64,000 nt of DNA from Triparma columacea (taxonomy: Eukaryota > Sar > Bolidophyceae > Parmales > Triparmaceae): positions 810 through 64,809 of the forward strand of contig BRYA01000500.1 in the NCBI GenBank assembly GCA_030267965.1, read 5' to 3'. Shown piece after piece: positions 44,112-55,691 of the stretch. Under the pieces are notes generated by a model. It searched no databases. It saw only the letters and a program-made list of their open reading frames with translations, and was not told the DNA's origin. How positions within the stretch are numbered: the stretch's first letter is position 1; every line of letters begins with the position of its first letter. The position numbers and the translations under genes are program-made.

Positions 44112-47100
44112 TCACATAGCAGCCGCCGCTCCCGCTACCCCTAATTTTCCGACGACCTTTTCCTCTTTCTTGACCTTGCCCCCATCACCTAGCGACATAT
44201 TGGTACGGTCCCCCAACATCCTCTGAATTCCCTCGAGTTCCATTTTTGCCTTGTTCTCCTTCCTCCTCTTTAGCCCGATCTCGAACTTCTTGACGTCGTA
44301 CTCCAGTTCCCCCAATAGCGTAGGGGTGCTTGCGAGAACCTCCTTCAGCTCCTTCTTGAAGTTCCTGAAGAGCTCTCTCAAAAATACCATGAGCTTCTTG
44401 AGCAGGGGGCTCTTGTTCTTTTCGAGGATAACCTTGAGGGAGGTGAGAATCGGGACTACGTTCTCCATCATGTGCCTCTTGCTGACCTTGGTGAGGAGCT
44501 TCCCCTTGGCGGCCGCCAGCTGGGCTACGATAGGGCCCTCCGTCGTCATCCTTCCCGCGTTCCTCTCGTCGTCAGCATCGGCGTCGGCCTGCTCTGCTGC
44601 GGCCGCCCTGCCGACCCTGATCTCGGGGCTGACCAGGATGTCGAAGCAGTCAGCGAGGACGGCCCTCGCAGCTACGCCACTCGCCATCACGGTGTCCCCA
44701 CCAAGCGTTCCCTCTTTCAGCTTTCCGTCCATCCCCCCCTTAAGCACCTCCTTGGCCAAACGGGCAGTTACGCCAATCCTCTGCTCGTCACTCATGTGGG
44801 CCAGCATCATTTTGTAGATGAACATTCTCTTTCCTGCGTTTCCAGGCCCGGCCAGGTTGACCCCCTGGAAGTCAACTGCACCTGACCCGCTGTCGCCACT
44901 GCTCGCCGCGGCAGCGTAGATCGGATGCCCCGTGCAGTTGTTGAAGACGAACAGGCTCTCTACGAATGAATTGCTGAACAGCAAGGGGCTCTTGCTTAGA
45001 AGAGGGCCGCAAAGAGTCATCTCGGCCATCTGGCTGACGGCTTCGTCCTTATCAACGGTAGCGGCGAGGAACCTCATTATTAACAAGCCCCTCCACTTGA
45101 CGTAGTCTTGCAGCAAGAGAGAGCTCAGGAGAAGGATTGCGTGCCTCCTAACGAGCGCACCTCCAGCGTCCTGCAGGCAGGCCGCCATGGCTGGCAACTG
45201 CCTGTCAACAAGGTTCGTATATCTGATGCACATGTCACCCAAAACCACTAGGGCGTTACTCCTCACCGCGGCGCTGTCCCCCGCCGTGACTGCGTAGTCG
45301 TAGTGAATCTCGCGCGCCATGAGGTTGACGGCCGTCTTGGCAAGCTCGGCATCCCTCAAGCAAAGTTTCCCCAGGCTCAAGTAAGCCAAGGCCCTCAATC
45401 CCGCGGGAGTCAAGGTTTCGTCACCCTTACCGACTGCCACCATCTTGGGCGGGAGCAGCACCTGCACGAGGTTGATCAACTTCGAAGACGGAGAAACCCT
45501 CATTCCCCTGACCCACTCGATCCTGTCGTCGTCCTCGTCAAAAACCCTCTCCTCCTTCAACCCCCCATCGTCGTCGCTGTGAAAGCCTACAACGGCGACT
45601 TCTCCGACTAAGAAGAGTGCCCTGCTCGTCGCCTCGACGAGCTCGGAGTCCCCGGGGTTACTAATAAACCTCTCAAGAACTCCCTCGCAACTCTTGAAAA
45701 GCTCCTTGATCCAAAAGGTGCAGTCCTTGACCGCCTCTCGGGGAGTCTCCGCCACAGTGGCGGAAAGAGCGGTCAAAGCAACGACGCAGCTTCCTATGAT
45801 ATCGCTGTCAGCCCTCCCACTTAGCAAAACTTGCTTCATGTCAGTGAGGGTTCCCTGCGCCGCCGCTTTCGGAACCAAACCTGCTAGCTTTGCCGTCACC
45901 TTCAAGCAGCTGCGAGTCGCCCTGCTGAGATTTCCTCTAGCATCATCGCTGAGTTCCTCCTGTTTGAGCATGGTTTGGAACTTCTCCCACGACTGGGTAA
46001 GGAAGGACCCATCGAGCTTGCTGCGCTTGACGACCTTGGAGAGGTCGAAGGCTGAGTCAGACTGTCCCTTCTTGGCTCCACCAGTGTTGCTGGTGCCTTT
46101 GTGGCTGCACCCTGCGAGCCCTTCCAGCAGGCACCACACACCGCAACGCATCGAGGTCATATCTTCGGAGAAAAGGTCGATTTCGGACTCGTCGTGATCG
46201 AGTCCTAGACTCCAGGTCGCGCATCTCTTGATGTTATTGACGAAAGATTTGATGAACTGGTCACTCTCGTCGTCAAGTACCCTCTTGAGGGCCATCTTCA
46301 AACTTCCTGACGCGGCCTTGGCCGCTCCAGCATTCTTGCTCTCTTCGGCCACCTTGGTCAAGACCCTAAGCGAGGTTCTGAAGAGGTAGTGGTCCTGCCC
46401 CTCCGCCAGTGGAACAATGATAGTTTCCTTGAAGAGCTGGAGAGCTTTGGTGACGCAGGTGAGCTCTCCGTCAACGACGAGGGGTAGAACCGAACGGGCC
46501 CAAGCTCCCTCGAGAGCCTCGTTGTCGGACGCGTGGTTGATCACAATATTCGTGAGTCCCTCGGCAGCTGCTTTCCTCGTTGCTACGGAAGGATCTCCGC
46601 ATCGCTCTTCCAAGACGTCGATGTCCTCTTGAGAGGGGGGAGGTGCGAGGACAAGAGTCGTGGACAGGCCAATGACAGCGGCTTTTCTTACAGCCGCCCT
46701 GTCGTCGAAAGTGACCCTCTTACGGAGAGCAGAGACGAGGCTGTGGGACATGGAAGTTGCCGTCTTGCCCAACCAGTGGGTAGCATCTTCGGCCTCGGAG
46801 TCTTCAGGTCTCTTGAGAACTGTCTGAAGTGAGTCTGCGACAGACTGGGCTGCTCTTGCGCGAACGCCCGGAGCGCGATCGGAGAGCCTGTCGATGAGTC
46901 CATTCAGAAGCATGATAGGGATGCAAAGATCCGGATCGCGCTCGCCAATTCCTTCGATAATGATGGAAGAAGACTCCTCGAGCGGAGCTAGTTTGGCTCG
47001 GCCTTTAGAGTTCGCGGCCCTAGCAGAAGAAGACGCGTAGGAGGCATCGTCCTCGTCGACAAAGTCGTCGTCGGAGGCGTCACTCATTGCAACGTCCTGG

Positions 47101-49001
47101 GCTACAACTGCCCCGGACTTTAGGTGAGAAGACCAGACCCAATCCTCGAGCAACAGCTGACCGAGAAACTCAGTGGCGAAAAGCCTGTGGTTGGCCTTCT
47201 TAGACTTGCTCAATTTGATGATGAATTTGAGGAAGTGAGCAGCTTCGACGGTCGGAAGGGAAGAAGTGATTGACTTGAGAAGAGCCGAAGTCCTCGAGCG
47301 CGCCTCGGCCTTGTCGAGGGAGGAGCAAGCAATTTTTTGCAGCATTCCCACAAACGCGGAGAAGACCGGACGGGGAGTCTCAGAGGTGACGTCGAACCTC
47401 AGAGGAGGCTTGACGCTCTCCATGTTGTCGGCCCCTGCCATGTTGGACATCATCGACTTCAGGTGCTCCTTGTAAATCTCTTCGTCCCTGGCCATGTTGG
47501 CCTGAAAGTCGAAATCCCTAACTTCGTCGACCAGCGTCTTCATGAGCAAGCTTGCACCCTCGAAGGCCGCCAACTTGCCCTTGACGCCGTTGGGCACGTC
47601 AATGGTAAGGTTCACAAGGGGGGCTGCGCCGCGGAGGATGTAGATCGCGTTCTGGTGGCGACGAGCGAGAGAGGTCAAGGGCGTGACAAGGGATTCGGAA
47701 AGAGAGCTCGTGATTGAGGTTATCAGGGACTGGGCAGATTCGTAGTCCGGGGAATCGGGGCCGAGTGACTTGACGCAGCAAGAGCATGCTAGCGCGGTGG
47801 TGATGATGTCGACGATTTGCTCCGAGGCGTCGGCCGAAAAGTTGGGGTAGTCAGAGGTGGAAATGATATCTGAAATTGCCAGAGCGATGTCGGAGCCAAG
47901 GGAGAAGTCGGTGGGAGCGGGGGAGGATGTTTCTACTTCTTCAACGGTTTGGCTCTCGTCCTGTTCGGGTTCGAAATCGGAGTTCGAGTTCACGCCATCC
48001 TCATCCTCGTAAGTCTTTCGAGACTGGGGGGGGGGGCGGCAAAGGGTAGTGCGTTGGTGTCAAAATTACCGTGCTATTTTGTTCGCAAATCCTATATTCT
48101 CACCTTGCGTTTTGTTCTCTTGGAAGTCTTCTTCTTCTTGGGAGGGGCCGGGCGCTTCTTGGTTTTCTTGACCGTTTTGTCAACGGCAGAAATCTGCATG
48201 TCCCCACACCAACGCTTCAGGAGCGCGGCCATGCAGGAGAGAGCGGCGATGTCAACAATCCCAACGGCGATGCTTCCGCGAACAGAGACGAGGCGCGAAT
48301 AGCAGATGGCCGCGGAGAAAGCTCCACGGGAGATCTTCACTGCTTTGGTAGGCTGGACGTCGTTCGTGAAGTCCTCCAGCGCAGACGAGCCAGACGCTGA
48401 AACAGAGGACTCCTCCTCCTCCATAACCTGGTTGGGTAGGGAGTGGGGGGTTGGTTTAGCATTTCGCGTGTATTTCATCACACAAGCTAACTCACCTCCT
48501 CGCTGATCTCTCTGTGACTCATCAGTGACGTCAACACAGAACACAATTGCCTCACATACTTGGCCTGGCTTTTGGCCGGGAACTTAAAGTCTCTGAACAT
48601 TGGACCCCGGGGTGAAGGCGAATCCTGCCCGTCTCCCTTCTTCTTCTTACCCTTTGTCCCCTTCTGTGGGATGATAGGGGAAGAGGGGTAAGTAAAGTGG
48701 CAAAACAACTACATCACCCACCACAGGCTCGTGGGAGAACCAAAAAACACGCGAAACCCATTATTCTCACCTTTCTAGAAGCTCCCCTCCTCTTCTTCAA
48801 AAGAGTAGAGTCGTCAGCCTCGTCTAATTCCAGGGCGTCTTCCCTCTTTGTCTCAATGATTTGACCAAGCAAGGTTTCGAGCTCAGCAAGTGCATTCAAA
48901 ATAGCACTACTCAGGGGAGGAAAGACAGAACTATCGTCGAGTTTCTCGCTCCACTCTAAGTGAGCAGACAGTAAATCGTCCGTGATGTTCAATACGGACA
49001 T
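44112..49001 (-). CDS. NCAPD3: Condensin-II complex subunit D3 (CAP-D3)
   Basis: Four exons: 48771-49001, 48496-48663, 48104-48427 and 44112-48023, all phase 0, give 1,544 residues (human about 1,498). The body is HEAT-repeat helix. RLSDRAPGVRARAAQSVADS, SVLPLVVDGE and VLGDMCIRYTNLVDRQLPAM with RRHAILLLSSLLLQDYVKWRG and ESLFVFNNCTGHPIYA are recognisable in CAP-D3, including the conserved FNN..H..Y. CAP-D3 is a HEAT subunit of condensin II, which compacts chromosomes before and during mitosis. An insert after residue 200 is Lys/Pro-rich (KKTKKRPAPPKKKK), probably a nuclear signal or DNA contact. The start is ATG 49001. Confidence 0.87.
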
Positions 49002-49315
49002 TGTACCGGGCAAAATGGCTTTGGGTGTGAAAGGAGAAAAATGAGAATGATCGAGGGTGAAGGAGGAGGCCGTTTCATTGCTAAAGAGTAGGGAAATCCC
49101 AGACGTAGTCGATTCTGTTTTAAAAGCAGGGTATAAACGTCCGGTAAGAGAGTTTTTCCGCTATTTGGTTTTGGAAATCGCTACTCTCTTCCGTTGGCCA
49201 AAAAGAAAGTCCACCCCCCAACTGTCGCTGAGCAGTTTTGTCTGTCATTTGTTTGGCATCTCCTAAAGAAGACCCTTTGTCTAACGTCCCACTTCCCCCC
49301 TCTCGTAGGATCAGA
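49002..49315. promoter_or_regulatory. Divergent promoter, CAP-D3 / EF-hand protein
   Basis: 314 bases between outward-reading start codons. CCCCTCTCGTAG at 49297-49308, just before the EF-hand ATG, looks like a splice acceptor, so a 5' non-coding exon of that gene may lie here. Confidence 0.5.
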
Positions 49316-52300
49316 ATGAGAATGAATATTGCGCACCCGACTGGGTCGGCCTTTGATAAGTTGACAGTCCCAAAGGTAAGCATGAGGAGGGGTGTCCGAG
49401 GGCTACTGGGGGGGGGGGGGGGAGCAGATCGTTGGATGCTATATCCGAGATTGGATTATTGGCCGCACTTCCCTTCTCTCCCGCATTCCCACCTCAATCG
49501 CTTCATTCGCTTACACTCTCCCCTCCTTCCTTCCTTTCGCCCTCCCTACTTGCAGGACTACCTGTACCGTCAGAACTCAGCCGTTGTGCACTCCCCCACT
49601 TTGTCGCTTTCTCCCACTGGTCGCGCTCGGGAGGAACGCTATAACTCGCGAAAGGCGGAACGGGATGAGTTTGCGAGGCAGAAGAAGATGGAGGAGGACA
49701 TGAAGAACAAGAACTTGCTCATTCTCAAGAAGAAGGCGATGGCGGAAGAGAGGTACGCTACGGGTTGCATCGTCTATCTTTCATCTCTGTACACCACCCG
49801 TATGTATCACCCGTCCCTTACCTTACCCCACTTCACCCACAGATTCAACTACCGCAGAGGTTCCGACGATATGCACACTTCCGCTATCTTCAATGATCCA
49901 ATGAATGTCGTTGCGTCCCTTCGGGACCGCTGTCGTCAGAAACCCCAACTCTTGAATAATATGTTCCCTCCGAAGGACACCAGTACCATGGGACTAGTGA
50001 CTGCTGATGACCTTTTGCGGGGCCTAAGGACAATGGGCTTTGATCTCCCTCCCAAGAAGTTCCAGCTCGTGTTGACTGTCCTTGGGCTTTCAAATGCCCT
50101 TTCCGGCTCAAAGAGCATCCCTATCGCGCAGCTTAAGTCCGCCGTCCTGGAGAAGCGACTGGAGAACCACCAGGAGGAATCTCACTGGAAAGAGAGGGGG
50201 GGAGGGGGGACCCTCGCGGCTAAGTACAAGCAGCGGGCTCTGTCGAATCTTGGAGATCCCGCTATTGACAAGCTCAACGAGCTCGATGAGATGGAAGCCT
50301 TGTCAATTCAGGAGAAGAGGAGGTCGGAGATGCAAGAAAAAAGTAAGATTGTCGTAAACCTCTCCGACACGGTCAGGGCGATGCTCCATAAACTTGGAGA
50401 CCGCTTCTCGACGGTCCGGCGGGCGTTCCGCACCATGGACAAGGATAGGTCGGGCTCGCTAACCCGCATCGAGCTCAAGAACATTCTTGACACCTTCTGC
50501 ATGGAGGTGAGCCATGACGACTTCGAGAAGCTCATGGACTACTTTGACGCAGATCACGACGGCCTTGTGAGCTACGAAGAATTCCTCTCGATCGTAAGAA
50601 ACGAAATCCAGCCCCAGATAAAAGCCGGAGGTCAGCAGGATGATGACCCCGCCAGCGGTGGGAGCATGAAGCCCCAGAAGCCCTCGGAATTCGACCCCAA
50701 GAGCAGGCGAAGGCCTAAGCGTCAGTTCCAGACTGAGTATTCCGCGTCTTACGTTCGCCCGGGGTACCTCCCTTTGAAGAGTCTCGACGAGCTCAAAATA
50801 TATCACGACTTCTTGAAGAAGATCAGCTCGGATTTTCACAATGTTCATGAAGCCTTCATGGCTATAGACGTTCACAGGGAAGGGTACATCACAAGAGACG
50901 AACTCAAGGACGTCTTGGACAACTTCGCCTTCAAGATGAGCAAACCACAATTTGAGGCCCTCGTGAATGTTTTCGACACCGACCACGACGGCAAGATCAG
51001 CTACGATGAGTTCCTGCAGCAAGTGAAGTACTGCGACGACCTATCCGCCCAGGAAGAGGAGGACGCGAGGGTGCAGGAGATGCTCGAATTCGACAAGTCC
51101 CCCGCGGCCCAGCGCAGGTTGCAAAAGATGAAAAACAGGACCCGCAAGGTCACATCCTACGAGTTCCTGATGGAGAAGATCAATGAGAAAGCGTCGTCGA
51201 TCCACCAGGCGTTCAAGATGATGGACAAGGACAGATCCGGCTCCTTGTCAGCCGGAGAGCTTAAGGCCCTGCTGGATTCGTACTGCTACAAAGTACCCGA
51301 CGAGATCTTTGCCAACATGCTTTCCCTCTTCGACGCGGACGGTGACGGGGAGATAAGCTACCACGAGTTCATGGCCCAGGTCAAGAGGAGCGTCAGCGGA
51401 GACTCGGGATTCACTCCCGATATGGACGTGAACGGAGGAGGGGGGGGGGGGGGGGGAGAGGGGTCTGCCGGTAATGGGCTGAACCGGGCCAAGACAAAGG
51501 CGAACGCGGCTGAGAGGAGGAGAATTGCCAAAAAGCAGAAAACGCTGAAGACGCTGCTTGGAAAGATCGGTGACAGATTCTCCACAGTCAGGAGGGCCTT
51601 CATGTCGATGGATAAGGACAAGAGTGGGACTCTTGACTACGACGAACTGAGAATGGTTTTGGAGAGCACCGGCTATAAGATCGAGGACGATGTCTTTGAC
51701 GATATCCTTGAGATATTTGACTCCAACTGCGACGGTGAGATTGACTACCAGGAGTTCCTGGCCCAACTTAAGGACGTCATTCAGGCGAAGGAGGAGGGGG
51801 GAATCGGAACTCAGCTGGCGGCCCAGGCTGGGAGGAATCTCGGCAGACAGGGAGCCCTCCAAAACAGGGAGCTCTCGTCCGTCGAGAAGGCGCACCAGGC
51901 CAAGACCGTCGGTGCCGCCTTACGTTTTCTTTGCGAGAAATCCACGAGAAATGGGGAGATATAAAGAAGTCGTTCCAGATGCTCGACTGGGACAAGTCGG
52001 GGACCATCACGGCAACTGAGCTTAGGGCCGTGTTGGACGACTGCTGCTACACCACAACTGACGATGTCTTCAACCAAGTCATTGCCATCTTTGACCAGGA
52101 CGGGGACGGGAGTATTTCGTACAACGAGCTCTTGGGAACGCTAAAGAAGGTCGTAAACGGCGAGATTGACACCGCGAAGCCTACGAGCGTTAGTCAGAGG
52201 GAGCAGCTATCCACGATGGTTGACAGCGCGCAATTCGAGGCTGACGCCAACGTCTCTGACAGGCTTCAGAACCGGAGAAAGAGCTTCCAGAGGGACTCTT

Positions 52301-53559
52301 ATGGCCCCCCCCCTGATGCTGTTGGCATGATGGGGCAGCTGCCGCAGCGCTTCAACACGAAGCTGACGAACATCCCCAACCTGGGTCACGGCCACCTCCA
52401 CATTTGCAAGTCCATACACCAGAGAATAAGCGTGATTAGCGACGCGCTGAAGAGGCTCGACTACGACAAGAAATACTTCATATCGAGCGACGAGCTCAAG
52501 GCAAGTATCGAGACTTACTGCGGGAGGCTGAACCCTGTCCTTTGGGACGACATACTCCACTTCTTTGACCCAAGCATGACGGGGCTGGTGGACTATCACA
52601 AGTTCCTGGACGACATAAGGGCCCAGGCCACGGCCGATATGTTCGAGGAAGAGGATGATGATGAAAATGGAAATGCTGGCGCTGTGAGCAACATAAAGGC
52701 GGGTTTCAAGGCTGGCAAGAAGGCGGGGATGATGAACAGCAGCAAGTACACCAGCCACCACGGCATGCAGGACGGGGGCTTCGTCACGAACAAGGGCAGC
52801 GCGATGGGAACGGGGAGCCACGGGAGCAGCAGTGTGGCGGCGAGCATGAAGTTTTTGTGCGAGAAGATATACGAGAAATTTCCGACCATCAGGAACGCCT
52901 TCATGTCGCTGGACACGGACAGGGGGGGGACGATTGGGAAGAAGGAGTTGAAGAATATCTTGGATGACTGCTGTTACGCCATTCCTGACGATACCTTCGA
53001 GGCGATATACAACCTGTTTGACACTGACGGGGATGGGGACGTGAGCTACAAGGAGTTCATGGACCAGGTCAAGGAGATCGTCGAGCCCGGCGACAGCGAG
53101 GCTTCGGGCATTAGCAACGTGTTGATCAACAGGGATAGGGAACACGTGCAGAAGGCCGGGACTTTGGGGGTGAGCCAGTTCAAGACAGCTGCCTTTGGCA
53201 GTGTTGAACACACAAGTGATGAGGGTCTAAAGTTCCTGCAAAACAAATTGAGGGAACAAACGGAGAGCGTGCGAAGGGCCTTTAGGTTGCTCGACAACGA
53301 CCAGACTGGTAGCGTGGAGTACGACGAGCTGAGGAGGGTTTTGGAAAATTACTGTTACAAGATGAACGATGAGGAGTTCGGTAAGCTGGTTTCGATGCTG
53401 GATATGGACAGTGATGGGAAGGTCAGCTATGAAGAGTTCATGCATAAGATCGGAAGCGAGATCAGCTTTGAGGCACCGGGTAGGCGAAAAAAGCGACAGG
53501 AACACCACAACGCAGCGAGCTTGAAGAAGCAGCACCAGAAGAGTAGCATAACTTTCTGA
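49316..53559 (+). CDS. Multi-EF-hand calcium-binding protein (eight EF-hand pairs), one apparent frameshift
   Basis: Exons 49316-49375, 49556-49752 and 49843-53559. Read through a single-base indel near 51940, they give about 1,324 residues. The N-terminal 270 residues are unique and charged (RKAERDEFARQKKMEEDMKN). Then eight modules of about 120-160 residues follow, each a pair of EF-hands of the form RRAFR.MDKDRSGSL...LF(D)ADGDGEISY.EF. Most loops keep DxDxDG and the final Glu; the first loop of module 2 (DVHREGY) and both loops of module 6 (DYDKKYF, DPSMTGL) are degraded. Linkers hold Gly-rich (51435-51460) and Asp/Glu runs. It is probably a calcium-dependent structural or flagellar protein; no catalytic domain is visible. 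At 51938-51940 the frame breaks in an A run, and all downstream modules are intact in the new frame. Confidence 0.85.
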
Positions 53560-53801
53560 TGAAATGTGAACATTATGATGTATTATTTTTCGCCGGTGGG
53601 GGGACGGAGGTGGATTTAGGGGGTGAATTCTTGGCGTCCTCCGGTTCCTGGTGACGACGAATGTTCTCCTCCCTGGTCTCCCTCCGCTTTTTTTTCCTCT
53701 GCTCTTTATCCTCCTTCCTCCTCTTCCTCTACGGAGGGGGCGGCGCGGGGGAGAGTGGGGGAGGGCTTGCGTTAGTTTTAACAATCGTAGCGCCCGTTTC
53801 A

Positions 53802-54497
53802 CTATTCTTCCTCGCTCACCTCAGCTTGTATCTTCTCCACATCCATGCAACCGCTGTTCTTTACCAGCTCTAGGAGCCGGGCCTTTGAGGCGTCCGTATC
53901 AGGGACCTCGGTGTACGAGACTCCGGATTCATTTTTGGGGCCGTCCAGCCAGGTTCTCACGGCGTCGCAAACCCTCTTCCTGCTGACTATCCTCCTCACC
54001 CCCGCCTTCACCAGCGCCTGGAAACAGTTCTTGCAGGGGGGCATTGATATGTACACTGTAGTGTCCTTTAGCGACACCCCTGCCCCGGCTGCCGTGGCGA
54101 TTGCGTGTATCTCAGCGTGGACGTCGGAGTCGAAGTTGGAGTAAAACGGGACATTCACTTGGGTTATTAGGATGTTTTCTTTTAGGGTAGTTAGGGAGGG
54201 GGTGGTGGTGGAGGAGGTGGTAGTGGTATCGGTATCGGTATCGGTATCGGGTTTGAGAATAGTGTATGATGACGTAGGCTTTGATGACGTAGGCTTTGAT
54301 GACGTAGGCTTTACAACAAGACATCCCATAAAACCTTGTTGACAGATTGAGGTTCTTGTTACTAATAGCGTTATATCCATGTATATCCGGTCAGTGAGAT
54401 CGTACTGTAAGCTGTCGTCGTCAGATTCGCATTTTGTAGGAGGCACATAGGAGTATAGTTCAAATGAAGATACATTGAAGGGATTGTAGGGTTCCAT
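53802..54497 (-). CDS. Cytidine/deoxycytidylate deaminase-fold protein
   Basis: Single exon, 231 residues, ATG at 54497 (MEPYNPFN). The zinc site is complete: DVHAEIHAIA (His ligand and proton-shuttling Glu) and MPPCKNC (two Cys ligands). The HAE plus PCxxC spacing of about 30 residues fits dCMP/cytidine deaminase-type enzymes; which nucleotide it acts on cannot be told. The N-terminal 60 residues have no clear family match. Between them and the zinc site is a low-complexity insert made of three KPTSS repeats and a DTDTDTDT run, each from DNA minisatellites at 54227-54312. It converges on the EF-hand gene (240 bases between stops) and is divergent from the COMM gene. Confidence 0.8.
   Translation of the reverse strand: MEPYNPFNVSSFELYSYVPPTKCESDDDSLQYDLTDRIYMDITLLVTRTSICQQGFMGCLVVKPTSSKPTSSKPTSSYTILKPDTDTDTDTTTTSSTTTPSLTTLKENILITQVNVPFYSNFDSDVHAEIHAIATAAGAGVSLKDTTVYISMPPCKNCFQALVKAGVRRIVSRKRVCDAVRTWLDGPKNESGVSYTEVPDTDASKARLLELVKNSGCMDVEKIQAEVSEEE
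54227..54312. repeat. Coding minisatellites in the deaminase gene
   Basis: TATCGG is repeated about four times (54227-54250), and the 15-mer GATGACGTAGGCTTT exactly three times (54268-54312). Both are multiples of three, so the frame is kept. Confidence 0.9.
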
Positions 54498-54890
54498 TGG
54501 ATGCGCAGTCGATGAAGAGGTTTTCAATCTTTTGCTAGGGTTAGGGTTACACGACTATACAAGACTATACAATGACTAGATAGCAATTAGACGACCAGTC
54601 TGTAGCTTGTTGTTGAAAGGTACGGTAAATTTGATGACGAAATGTGGTAAATGAATGCGTCCAATTTGGAAGGGCGATCAGTCTTCAGTCTTCCAAAACA
54701 AAGAAGTTAACATTTCACACCCACCGCATCTGACGAGATAGAAATAAATCCATTGTTGACCAACCTGGCCACCAGACCTACAACTCAAACCTCAAGTCCC
54801 ACCTGTCTGCCCCACACGAAACACAAGAACACCCCCCCCCCTCCCAACGAAAAGATTCGAGGGATTATTATTAAGATAGAATAGGCTAGA
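54498..54890. promoter_or_regulatory. Divergent promoter, deaminase / COMM-domain gene, with telo-box
   Basis: 393 bases between outward-reading genes without a supported exon. CTAGGGTTAGGGTTA at 54535-54549 is two telomere-type units, resembling the telo-box of plant housekeeping promoters (comparison is inference). Confidence 0.5.
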
Positions 54891-55605
54891 ATGGCAGCAG
54901 TCGTAGCAGATAGTGAGTAGTCTTAGTTTATAGCTCGTTTGTAGGTCGTATATTAATCCTCGTCCTCCCATCGCCCTTCAACATTGCCCTAATCCCCTCC
55001 TCCCCTCCCCCTCCCCACACACAGCGTTCCTATCCCTTGAGGCCCTGACAAAAGCGCAGGTCCTAGAACTATCGGCCTCCTCCGTTGCCTTCATAAAGTC
55101 CGGTTTTTCCTCCGCCCTGGCCTCCTCCTCCGCCAAAGCCCTCTCCAAAACCCTCCCCCTAACCACCTCCCAAACTACCATGGCCTTAACAGCAATTGCC
55201 AAAACCCTCTCTGAGTCGGCCAACCGTAACCACAACGAGCACTTCTTCCTCAAGGCTCTCTCTCCCTACGGTCTCGGCGAGCACGTCCGTGATGCCCTGA
55301 AGGAGACCTACCTCTCCAACCAGAAGGCCATCTACGACCACACTCCTGACAGGGGCAGCAGCCTCCCCACCTACAAGGACCTCAGTTGGGACCTTTCCGT
55401 CGAGATCGCTCGGCGGGCCGTCGTCGGTGAGAACGTCGCCCGGTTCAACGTCAGCGTGGACACGGGGGACGGGAGGGGGGGAGGGAAGACTTTGGACATG
55501 GTGGTTGACCCGGGGGTCATGGTTAGGATGGAAGAGGAAGTAAGGAGGGCGCTGGATGAAGAGAAGGGGCAGCATAGTCAAAGGTTTCAGAGGTACCTTA
55601 ACTGA
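54891..55605 (+). CDS. COMM-domain protein (COMMD2-like)
   Basis: Two exons, 54891-54912 (22 nt) and 55025-55605, joined A|CG, give 200 residues. Residues 1-110 are a helical N domain (FLSLEALTKAQVLELSA..., NHNEHFFLKALSPYGLGEHV). Residues about 125-200 are a COMM domain: YKDLSWDLSVEIARRAV...RFNVSVDTGD...LDMVVDP, then a final helix MEEEVRRALDEEKGQHSQRF. The DLSW.L.VEIA..  and closing R(F)xR patterns are typical. COMMD proteins form a ring in the Commander/CCC complex that recycles membrane proteins from endosomes. Which of the ten human COMMDs is closest cannot be settled here; COMMD2 is my best guess. Confidence 0.82.
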
Positions 55606-55691
55606 GGGGGGTGGGGAGGGGGGGGAGAGAGAGAGAACAAGAAAACAATTCTTGCCAACAAACAACAAAATTCCTTATCTCCTGCCTCTAT

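Noticed and set aside
49238..49315. Upstream extension of the EF-hand protein in the same frame
   Set aside because: It has no ATG and crosses a likely splice acceptor; ATG 49316 is the first good start.
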